64,000 nt of DNA from Siphlonurus alternatus (lineage: Eukaryota; Arthropoda; Insecta; Ephemeroptera; Siphlonuridae): assembly GCA_949825025.1 (NCBI GenBank), contig OX463778.1, positions 14,780,171 to 14,844,170 on the forward strand. The letters run 5' to 3'. Made by a program: the position numbers and the translations under genes. The notes below the pieces were generated by a model. It ran no database searches, was not told the DNA's origin, and saw nothing but the letters and a program-made list of their open reading frames with translations. Below, in pieces: positions 54,140 to 64,000 of this stretch (its first letter is position 1; every line of letters starts with the position of its first letter).

Positions 54140-54224
54140 TTAAGAATAAATTCCATCCATAAATACAATACAAAGTGTCTTCTTCTCCATTGACTAATAA
54201 TTGCTGCAGTGTCATAAAGTGCAT

Positions 54225-54445
54225 GAATGACAATGACGTCATGCGGAAGTCAGCTGATGTTCCTCAGATTAGAGGCAGTTTGAATAATCGTACGCTTGGC
54301 GCGGAAACAGCCGTGACAATGACAGCACCGCAGCTCTGAGTTTCTGTCAACACCCAGAATAATTGAGCCATGATGACATCTCGACCTGGATTCTCACTCT
54401 CATATATTATTATAAAAGTTCTGGCCGCATTCTTATATCATTAGT
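54225..54445 (+). promoter_or_regulatory. Second TATA/initiator candidate with upstream CRE
   Basis: TATAAAAG starts at 54411 and TCATT spans 54438-54442, which puts the A at 54440 as +1 and the TATA box at -29. TCATT fits the arthropod initiator TCAKT. About 200 bases upstream lies a balanced island with TGACGTCA (54234-54241), CAGCTG and CpGs. No ATG with a long frame follows soon, so any transcript would have an untranslated first exon. TATA-like strings are common in AT-rich DNA, so chance is possible. Confidence 0.3.
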
Positions 54446-55009
54446 TAAAGTTTGCATTGACTTAGCCAAACTTTCTTCATTAAAATTTCAGTTCATTTAA
54501 ATAAAATTATACATTATTTAGGACAAAGTATTTATAGAATATTACTTTATAATTTTCTATGTGTGACAAAAAAAAATATGTATATTTATAAATAACTGTT
54601 GCACCTAAATATATTTTTTTAAGAAATAGAAATTAATTATAAATTTATTTATATCTTAAAATTGGTGTATTAAATTTATGTATTTGAATGTAACAATCCA
54701 GAAACATTTTTTAAAATATTTTAACTAATTTATTTCCTAAATACATTCTTATTCAATTTATTTTTTTATCCTTAAAATATTTTCTAAACATTCTATTATT
54801 TTTTTTTGTATATAAGCAAGGGGTGCTGTATGTGTAGAGAGGGTGTGTAGAAAATAGACATAAGATTTTTTAAAACCTTCACAGGATGTCGTGGTTCTGG
54901 AACTATATTACATCAAGTTGAATGGGTGCAGTTTGGTATAAGAGAGGGGAAAATACTGTTGAGAGAATGTGGAGAAAGAAAAAAAAAAACATTTCATGGC
55001 ATGATTTCA
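54446..55009. other. AT-rich DNA, no gene seen
   Basis: AT-rich unique sequence. No coding signal. Confidence 0.5.
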
Positions 55010-55175
55010 ACAATGGAAAGCGAGCTTTCAAGGGACGCAAAAAGCAACAAGTTCCTCCGGTCGCGAGGCTCAGTCGTGGAGGAGCACGCTTTAAATAGCC
55101 TCATTCATGCGCGCGCTCCGAGCCACCAGAGCCCCGCCCCCCTTAATTAAACACCTTAGCGCACCCAGTGAGCCT
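55010..55175. other. GC-rich island with GC box
   Basis: CpG-rich block containing CATGCGCGCGCTCCGAG and AGCCCCGCCCCCCTT. A + strand frame (54926-55150) is open through it with normal amino-acid variety but no recognised domain. TTTAAATAG at about 55090 has no initiator at the right distance. Confidence 0.25.
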
Positions 55176-56284
55176 CTCCTAGCACCTTTAGTAATTGTTA
55201 TACATTCCTTATATATAAAAAAATATCATGAATATTAAAAATAATTAATTCCTAGAATATCATGTAATTTAATAGGATATTTTATAAGAAAATTAATCCT
55301 GCATGATGTTAATTATAGCTATACTTTTACTTTTTAAATTAATAGATTTTATAAATTACCTATAAGGCTGTGAGCATTAACATATTGTACTCGATTTGAA
55401 ATAAATTCATATTTTAAATTTTTTAAAGACGATAATTTAAATCAATCCTTTAATTCACATGCAACTTTCAAATGGACTAAATGAGAATATACGTCTCTCT
55501 GAAGATGACATATTAAAAATTACCGTCTCCTCATGTGTTTTCTTTTTAAGGGAGCATAAAATTTCATATATTTTTTTAATTAAAATAAAAGTAAAAAAAA
55601 CGTAAAATGTCTAGAATTTTTTAAGAATGAGACGAGAATGCAAATTTTCAATTATTAAAAATAGTGTATGTAGCACTTTCACTTACAAATTAGTGACGTG
55701 ATTTTCGGAACGTAATTTTCATTCACTGTCTAAACATGTTCAGAGATACTGAAAAAAAAAAAAAAAAACTAACACTATATATATATCTCTTTTGTGACAT
55801 GTACGTAATATGGATGCCTTATACATCAACTAGCCTGTCTATAATATTTTGTATTAATTAACCTTCGTTAATAATCAGATTAAGATCAGATAATTTATAT
55901 AATATGACGTCATTCAATAAAAGTGTTATATCAGCACTTTATATATTTTAATAATCAACATCATAATGTTAAAAATAGGCAACATTAACAACAAAATTAG
56001 GCAAGTAATTTGACAAAGCAGTAGAAAACTATACATTTTTTTTCTTCTTCTTCTTTTCTTTATTATATATAAGGAGTGGTAAAAAGAACAATGTTATATA
56101 CATTCGCTTCTTCTTATATATATAATATAATAAAATATATTATACATGTGTGTAATAATCACATTTAATTTCTTAAGGCTAAAATACACGTAGCAAATTT
56201 CTTTGTCCTATAGTTTGATGAGGACGATTGGTGATAAATGATACAGCAAAAAATTGATGTAAGTTAATTACCGTCTGTATGTTA

Positions 56285-56318
<34 letters not shown>

Positions 56319-58069
56319 CTTTAACATTTTTAACCAGTGTAAAAATAATAATAATAATAAAAATCCTTATATATAAGAAAATAGACTCGGTTTATTATTA
56401 TTATTATGATCATCAGTGCAGAGGTTGGTTGCTCGATTATAATGACTATACATAACGCTAAAAATAATGTACTTCGTTAATATTATTATACATAAAAATA
56501 AGCGACTACTAATTCATCATTTTTTTTTTTTTTTAGAAAGGTGTTCTTTATAAATAAAATAATAATAATACTCAATTCGTTCTACTCAATATGAAAATTT
56601 ACCATTCATAATAATATTACACCTAGACAACGTTCTAATTATTCTTAACCATTTGTCTAAGTCATTGAAAATAATATTTTAACTAAAACCGGTCTCATGT
56701 ATTCATACTACCAACGCTCAGAAGCATATTTTTTTTTTTCAATTCGTGCATGAATATATATTTTTAGCTCATACAAAAATTCTTAACTTCCTCTTTTGGC
56801 ATTAAGAACATTTAATTCTGAACATGCCACGATGCGGAGGAGGAATTATTTCGCTTGATTGCTAGCGGCCTCGTTTGCATCAATGCTTTATGTGGGTGAG
56901 TTGAGATTGTAAAAGAAAAAAAAATCAGCTGATTTTGAATCTTAAAATCTTTAATTATCATTTTCTTTTTAGAAGGACTATTTGTACACTTGTATAATTT
57001 TTTATCTACTTTTCCGCCTATTAATTTACTAAACTAATGCTAATATTAAATCTTATTTTTTTCTATTTTTTTTTTAATAACTGATATTATCCATTTTTAT
57101 AGTTATGAGCCAATTATTAATGACAAATAGCTAATATTTTTTGTGTGGGTATACTATAATATTAAAACGATCATTTTTTTCTGATCAATGTTAGTAAAGG
57201 CTATAAAAATATTTATGTTATATAAATTGCCTAAAGAAATAAGAAAAACTATATAGCATATAATAATCTTTCTTTGTAAAGTAACATTTGCAAATGGTGT
57301 TAAGGATGAAAAATGTGTTAGGCTATCAAAGTATATATATAAAATATGAAGGCACTCTGACATCAGTACATATTAATGGAACACCCGGTTCGCCAAACAA
57401 CATTTATATAAGTTGATTACGTTGGAGAAACAAATACTGTATGAACATTTGTATATTCAGCTCTGTTAGTAAATAATATAATACCGTTATGGTATGTAAT
57501 AGTAACGAGTTGTGTCATTAGACCATGTGTGAAGTCTTCTCATATATTATAAACGTAAGAGCTTATTGTTATTTTGATCATAAGAGATGCTATTATAGAA
57601 ATAATGTACTTTGAAACAATATAAAAAGTGTTCACCAAAGAAACATACATTATTTATAATAGTATATATTTTTTTAAAATATGTATACGTGTAATAATTT
57701 TATTTAAATGTGAAAATAGGGGGGAGGGGCATATATATATTAGCATTTTCGACATAGTTTTGCTTTTAAAAACAAACTTTGGACACAGCATACATAATCA
57801 GAGCTTAAGTTGACTACCCCCTCCACCCCTCTTCTTCCTTCTCGCCTCCATACATAATTTCCTCAATTTCAATAAAACATAATCAGTGTTGATTTCATTC
57901 TATAACAATATCATGACAGTAAAAAAAAACTTCTCGTATATTATAGTTTAAACATTATAAATTACATCAATCTTAAATATTTACTAAAACTTAATTACAT
58001 GTTGTTGTTTTTTTTAAAATATTTTAAATTTAAAATTGTTAATTAATTCAATCACATCAGAATGTATAG
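55176..58069. other. AT-rich DNA with ATT arrays
   Basis: Contains (ATT)n at 56286-56318, (AAT)n at about 56344-56361, TGACGTCA at 55905-55912, and a balanced patch at 56825-56910. No gene is supported. Confidence 0.5.
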
Positions 58070-59525
58070 AAAGGTCCGATAAATTATTTTAATTGCCAAC
58101 GACGGGTGTGATGGAAGCGGCCTCTAATTTATCCCCCATCAATTAACAAAAAATTTGCTAGACGTTCCGCGTCACTTCGACTATATTTTTTTGTTAGTGG
58201 CAGAGAAACGCTTAAAAATAGCACCGTGGAGGGAAACATGGCAAGTGACGTCACATTTTTTTTATATTTTCGTCTGCTAATTTATATAATCACCCTTTCG
58301 TTGATGAAAAGATATTATGCACAATTGATTAGTTTATTGTTATTGTTTCCATTCAAATTGTTGGAACTAAAAATTTAAGAAATATTTTATACTTTTATTA
58401 TTTTTTATAATAGGAATGCTCGGTAATAATGATGACAATTATTGTTTAAAAGATTACATGCATGGAAGAGGGCAAATTAACCCTATTGGTGGCTGAAAAA
58501 TGCAAATAAATGCCCATAAATAAAGTGAATAGGCACCAACATGCAGTTTATTATTAACGTATTGATAAAGCCTTGATGAATTTATGTTTTTCCACAGCAA
58601 TATCTTACTAAAAATATATAGGTGTTAGAAGGTATCAAAATACAAAATTAAGCGGTCAGTTCTTTTATTGAGTTTTGATAATCAATATTTGCAATTTAGC
58701 ACAGCTGCACCGGTTGTTTGCAAATAAAAATTTGGGAATGATGATTTTTATTTTCTGTAAAAATGCTTTTTAAATACCAATAATTTGAAATTTGAGGAAT
58801 CTTTTCTCATTAAATTTTTTTACATGATGCATCACAGACAGCTAGTATTATTATATGTATAGCAATATCATAGTTATGAAAATTTTCATACATGCATACA
58901 TACGTATATATATACATACAATATATCGTCCCTCGCCCTAAATAAAGAGCTGACTAACTATACCATGATATCGAGCGAGTGCACTGCATGTAATTAAACG
59001 CTTTAATTAAATAGTTTTAACATAGAGCTCATTGTTGCGCTCACTTGAAATAGCATATAGCTCATTATTGCACACATGTGGGCAGATATTTCGTACGAGG
59101 GACTATAGAAGGCAGGTGTGAGCAATCTGCATAATCATTTCTTTATCATCAAGTTACACGAGATATTAATTTTTATTGGTATGATAGGACATAGAGTTTA
59201 CATAGTAGTGACGTAACTTATAGTGAGGTCCCGCGGTATATCTTTTCCTCCATTCTCATTATTATGCTAAATGGACACACGTTGAGAGAGAGACAGCTAA
59301 GCAGACGTTTCTTTCTCTGGCGGATTACGCGTGATTTTGCTGCTACTGTATACCGCGAGAATTCTTTATATATTATATGAAACCTAATCTCTTGTATATA
59401 CTAAGCTATAGATATATATATATTTTTTCTTCTTCTTCTTCTGGTATCCTCGTTTGGTTCGCTTGCTTATTCTCTCATCACGTCGTTTCTTTCAAAGGAT
59501 TGCCGGCGTCATATGAGAAAGAAAT
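58070..59525. other. Mixed unique DNA, no gene established
   Basis: A balanced patch at 58095-58255 ends with TGACGTCA (58246-58253). Another lies at 59080-59370 just upstream of the GA array. The 219-codon open frame starting at 59377 is mostly Arg-Glu repeat from the GA array and is not a gene. Confidence 0.45.
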
Positions 59526-60278
<753 letters not shown>

Positions 60279-60397
60279 GGTCTGTTCGTAAATACACAAG
60301 AAAAAATCGATTTTTTTGTGATGAACCTTCTGTACATGAAACATAAGGTTCATCACAAATAATCGATTCTTTCTGATTGTGTATTTACGAACCGAAC
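60279..60397. mobile_element. Short foldback element, family I copy 2
   Basis: A 119-bp hairpin starts GGTCTGTTCGTAAATACAC and ends GTGTATTTACGAACCGAAC, with TA on both sides. The inner arms share ATCGATT and TGTGATGAACCTT in inverse. It shares the GTTCGTAAA terminus with the element at about 21939-22057, but the interiors differ. Confidence 0.8.
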
Positions 60398-61049
60398 TAA
60401 TATAATTATATAATAATTTTATTCCAATTCATTCATACATATAATAGTTTCTCTGTTTGGTGCGACTTATCATGATAACTTAATTAATATTATAACAATA
60501 TAGCATTTAATATCCATCCAATGAATACTCTAACATATAATGTATGATAAAGTATATAATTCGTACACTACACTTCCATGTAACCATGTATTTATATATG
60601 ACAGTTTAATATATTGCTACAATATATATAATATATTATACAATAATACATTTTCTGCACTTGATTATCTTATATGACAATTGCAGTCAAAATTATCGAG
60701 ACAACGTGAATACATGCTATAAAAATTGTTCCATCCCATGGACTCTTTTTGGACTTGCATTACCTATTTACTGTATTTTTAATTTTTCTTTATTACAATT
60801 TTATTTGATTACATTTATCAACAATTCAGTCATTACAATCACTAATTACTAGATTTAATGGTTTATTGAAATTATTTAAGTTTAAAAAATTAATTCTCTC
60901 TAATAATTAAATAATCCATATCTAATAAAAATATAATAATGCATTTTTCATTTTTTTTAGCATATTTAATTTTATCATATAAAATAATCAATAAATTTTA
61001 TAATATTAATTCACAGTTAAAGTAGTTTAAACTGCCCTTAAAATGAAAT
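60398..61049. other. AT-rich DNA, no gene seen
   Basis: Very AT-rich unique sequence. No feature is supported. Confidence 0.55.
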
Positions 61050-61180
61050 CCGAGGCGTGGAAATTTGTGTGTGTGTTGATGGTGTCTAAATTTGTCTTCA
61101 CCATGGCACCTCAACTCGGTTTCCCCGCGGCCGACCAACAATGAAACACGACTATCGCAGCTGCTGATTGTCGCATTAGA
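61050..61180. other. Balanced island, possible regulatory DNA
   Basis: CpG-containing block with GGTTTCCCCGCGGCCGACC and flanking unique sequence. No coding frame is supported. Confidence 0.2.
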
Positions 61181-61539
61181 AATTTACGAGATAAAATATA
61201 TTAAAACTGTTTAATTTACTCTTAAAAAGAAATGCCGCAAAACAATTTAAAATAAACAACAAACTTGTTGATATGTTTACATGAGCTAAGTTAACAAATC
61301 AATCAATTATAAAATTAAACATTTTTAACAAAAGCTTAAAAATATTCTAAGATATAAAAAAAAAAAACGTCTGAAGACTGCACGTCATTCAGAGAACAAG
61401 AATGTCGTAGTTTGGAGGAGACATCTTTAGAATCTTCGGCGTGTCACCCGACCGGTACAAAACTTTTTTTTCTTATACTCCCACCTTAATACAAAAAAAT
61501 GTATTTTTGAAAGGTGTTTTTTAAAGCTTTAAAGTTTGT

Positions 61540-61780
61540 GTCTCGCCCGCTGTGTTCCATCAAACATACCCCCATCTCACAAGAGAGATGATAAATAGTC
61601 AGTGTGGCTGGGAGGACCATTTCGAATCTCCTCGTGCTCGCCATGCACGTCAAGAAATACCTGCCTGCTTACAAGGCGGCTGTCGTCTACTCAAGGATAA
61701 AACAAAAATCGAGGAGCTTCTCAAAACCCACAAAAGAAAAAAAAGAAGTCTGATGCTGTTTCACAGACCAGACTATAGTT
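61540..61780 (+). other. Balanced block, doubtful exon
   Basis: Two + strand frames are open across it: one over 61552-61896, and another containing LAMHVKKYLPAYKAAVVYSR. Neither is recognised. Upstream sequence is pyrimidine-containing but gives no clear acceptor, and the 3' part is lysine-rich from A runs. TGACGTCA lies just downstream at 61894-61901. Confidence 0.2.
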
Positions 61781-62664
61781 GTATGTTTGTATGGTTTTGG
61801 CTGCGATCGTTACAAGTAAAGAACGTCAAAATTAATGACAGTCAAAAGAAGAAAAAAAAAAATATATCTGCTAAGTCTGACACTTTTCATAAATGACGTC
61901 AATGCTAAAATATATAAAATTTGACAGTTTTTTTTAAAAAGTTAAAAAATTCTTGTCGTATTAGATTTGCTCAATTAAGAAACTATTTCTTTTTGATGAT
62001 AGTGATGAAAACATATGCTTGTAATTATAACTATTTAGTAAATGTTCTAACATTTTAACACGTGTTTACAGTTTATTATTAATTAATATTACTATTTGAA
62101 ATTTAATAATTTTTAGAAATTAGTTCATTTAAAAATCAAATTAATATTCCATACGTGTTATAAAAATACCTTTCCAATATTTTTTTTTACCTTTTTGTAT
62201 TGAAAAGTTGCCAGAGGATTTTTAGAACAAAACCATCAAGATAATCTTGACAATATTTTGTGTGTTTTTTTACCTATTGACATGTGACAAAAGAAGGCTG
62301 GAAATAGATTTCCTTGGTGGTGGCTCGTATTGCGGCACAAATATATACGCTCGCGACATCACACATGGGTGTCATATAGAGCAGGTGAGACACCAAGGGG
62401 TGGAGGAGCGCCCTAGTGGGAGGAAATATATCATCAGTAAGATCTGTTCAAATATATGAATAAGGTCAAGAACCAAACAAACATTAACTATCTAATATTT
62501 TCAAATTTAATGCAGATCATGTAAAAATAAGATATTTTATTTATAAATATATATGTATTTTATATTTTACGTTATTGTAAAGAAGCAAATCAAAAGGAGG
62601 GAGCTATATAACTATAATAGGAAGATTTTCAGACTTGCTTAAGACGCATTTAACTGGTAAGATA
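61781..62664. other. AT-rich DNA, no gene seen
   Basis: AT-rich, with CACGTG at 62059-62064 and a balanced patch at 62290-62430 inside an unrecognised 70-codon frame. Confidence 0.5.
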
Positions 62665-62817
62665 ATGGGGGGGGGGGCATTCACAAAGCACTTTAACCCC
62701 CAATTTTAGCCTCGATTTTTATCCCGGGTGCTAAACCAAGGGCTAACCATGTTTAGCACTCGGTATAAAAATTGAGGCTAAATTAGGGGTTAAAGTGCTT
62801 TTGCGAATGCCCCCCAT
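62665..62817. mobile_element. Foldback MITE, family A subtype with poly-G end
   Basis: A 153-bp element runs from ATGGGGGG (part of an 11-G run) and GCATTCACAAAGCAC to GTGCTTTTGCGAATGCC and CCCCAT, with TA on both sides. Inner arms share TTTAACCCC and ATTTTAGCCTC-type strings in inverse. The ends match family A but the interior does not. Confidence 0.85.
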
Positions 62818-64000
62818 TATTAACTAGAAATCAGATAAATCGATTTTCGACTAATAATTAAATTATAATAATATATGATTTTTGTTACACAAAAGACTAT
62901 ATATATATATATATATATATATAACATACAGAGTATAAATTTGATTTTTTAAACAATGCACTAATATGAAGCACAAATTATCACAGCATTATATTTAAAA
63001 ATTTAGAATTTTAGTATAGAATACTTCATGCTCACTATTATACCAAAAATATAATTTTAAATTAACTTTTGAATTTTCATGTGTATATTACACATAAGTA
63101 TTAATTAATTATAAATATTACATGAAGTTATAATTTAATTATCTTGATATGATGCATATTAAAATTTACTGAAATTTAAAAAAAAAAACATATAGAATTT
63201 GCACCAATACCAGAAATTCCACATTCTTCCTTATAATTCTGCACTGATCCTCATCAACAATGGGAAGATGATTGTTGCTAAGACAGATAACAATCACAGA
63301 AGAAGTAACTCGATGTTAAATTTGTAGGTGTGAAGCGAGGAGCGTTTCGTCGCTTTGTAATAAGCCATGTGAAATAATTCCAACAGAGTTACACGCGTCA
63401 AAAAATTTGTTAATAATAAAACTCGAGGGAAAGTTGTAACCTGATGGTGTTTTACACCTAACCAATATTTTGAGGTTATGAGAATAAAAAAATTATTTTT
63501 AATATAATTATCATTGACTTGATTCAGGAAGCTAAAAGTCATTGTGCAGCTTTACTTCATTAAATCCGCTATAAAAGAAATGTAAAAAAAAATAACAAAA
63601 GTATAAACTATAGTTGGAAACAATGCTAATAGGGAATTCTTTGTTCTTTTTTTTTTTTTAAACTTAAATAATAATTGACTGATCCTATATAATTTGATTC
63701 TCATATAAAAAAATTATTTTATTCTCACCTCAATTTCTTTTTATGTGAATCAGGAAGCAAAAAAATGTTTTCTGTTTGAACTTTTGTAAAACTTTTAATT
63801 TTTTCAATTCCATGTTATATATTATTTAAGTAGTCCAAGTGCTAACATATGTTATGATGTTGCTTTGATTTTTTTTTTAAATAATGCTATCCTATTTTAA
63901 ATCTTAAAATTATTAATGTCTTTCATTTTTTTAACAATGGGAACTCATATAAATAATGTTATTCTATATAGCTTAGAATTTTTGATACCACGTTTTTAAT
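62818..64000. other. AT-rich DNA, no gene seen
   Basis: Contains a TA array at 62899-62923 and homopolymer runs. The 82-codon minus-strand frame at 63294-63542 is unrecognised. Confidence 0.55.

Noticed and set aside
53679..54193. Two opposite-strand frames encoding almost the same peptide, which could look like a duplicated gene
   Set aside because: They lie in the two arms of the TTAA-flanked palindrome, so the similarity is explained by the inverted repeat.
55060..55130. Promoter at TTTAAATAG
   Set aside because: No initiator at about 30 bases downstream, and the TATA match is poor.

Overview
The window is AT-rich eukaryotic DNA (roughly 27-29% GC by eye). It has no operons, no bacterial gene density and no open reading frame that I recognise as a complete known protein. 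Long GA/CT, TA and TAAA arrays, many A/T runs of 8-20 bases, many short foldback DNA elements flanked by TA or TTAA, and an arthropod-style TATA plus TCAGT initiator all point to an invertebrate. I infer an arthropod, possibly a crustacean, but that assignment is weak. The window reads as intergenic or intronic DNA, or a regulatory landscape between distant exons.

Layout. 1-4.4 kb: AT-rich DNA with one foldback element (1780-1925). 4.37-4.76 kb: a GC-rich island with the best promoter in the window (TATAAG at 4520, TCAGT around 4550). It is followed by a candidate seven-codon first coding exon and a GTGAGT donor at 4595. 6.9-9.5 kb: CT, TA and GA arrays, a decayed foldback and a GC-rich island with homeodomain-type sites (8520-8790). 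12.2-17.1 kb: two GC-rich islands and the first cluster of TGACGTCA sites. 18.4-25.3 kb: foldbacks, a 2.08-kb element built of repeated ~320-345-bp units (19670-21749), a hairpin element (about 21939-22057) and a 448-bp Tc1/mariner-type foldback (24882-25329). 28.9-31.4 kb: a GC island and a ~165-bp degenerate tandem repeat (about 29634-30145). 32.2-33.3 kb: a ~1.1-kb element with ~270-bp terminal inverted repeats and divergent open frames. 34-44 kb: a long GA array, a TAAA array and several foldbacks. 45.7 kb: a candidate internal coding exon of 145 bp. 48-54 kb: foldbacks, a CT array, a TTAA-flanked palindrome (53754-54139) and a second TATA/initiator candidate (54411-54442). 55-64 kb: more islands, a long GA array and hairpin elements.

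Two themes stand out. First, the octamer TGACGTCA (CRE/ATF palindrome) occurs 21 times by my count, all between 12.2 and 61.9 kb, where well under one would be expected at this base composition. Most copies lie outside recognisable repeats. Second, several foldback families with unrelated interiors end in similar sequence (CATTCACAAAG or CGATTCACGAA) next to TA, which suggests related Tc1/mariner-type non-autonomous elements.

The gene calls are tentative, and the repeat and foldback calls are the firm part of this annotation. No genes can be shown to work together here.
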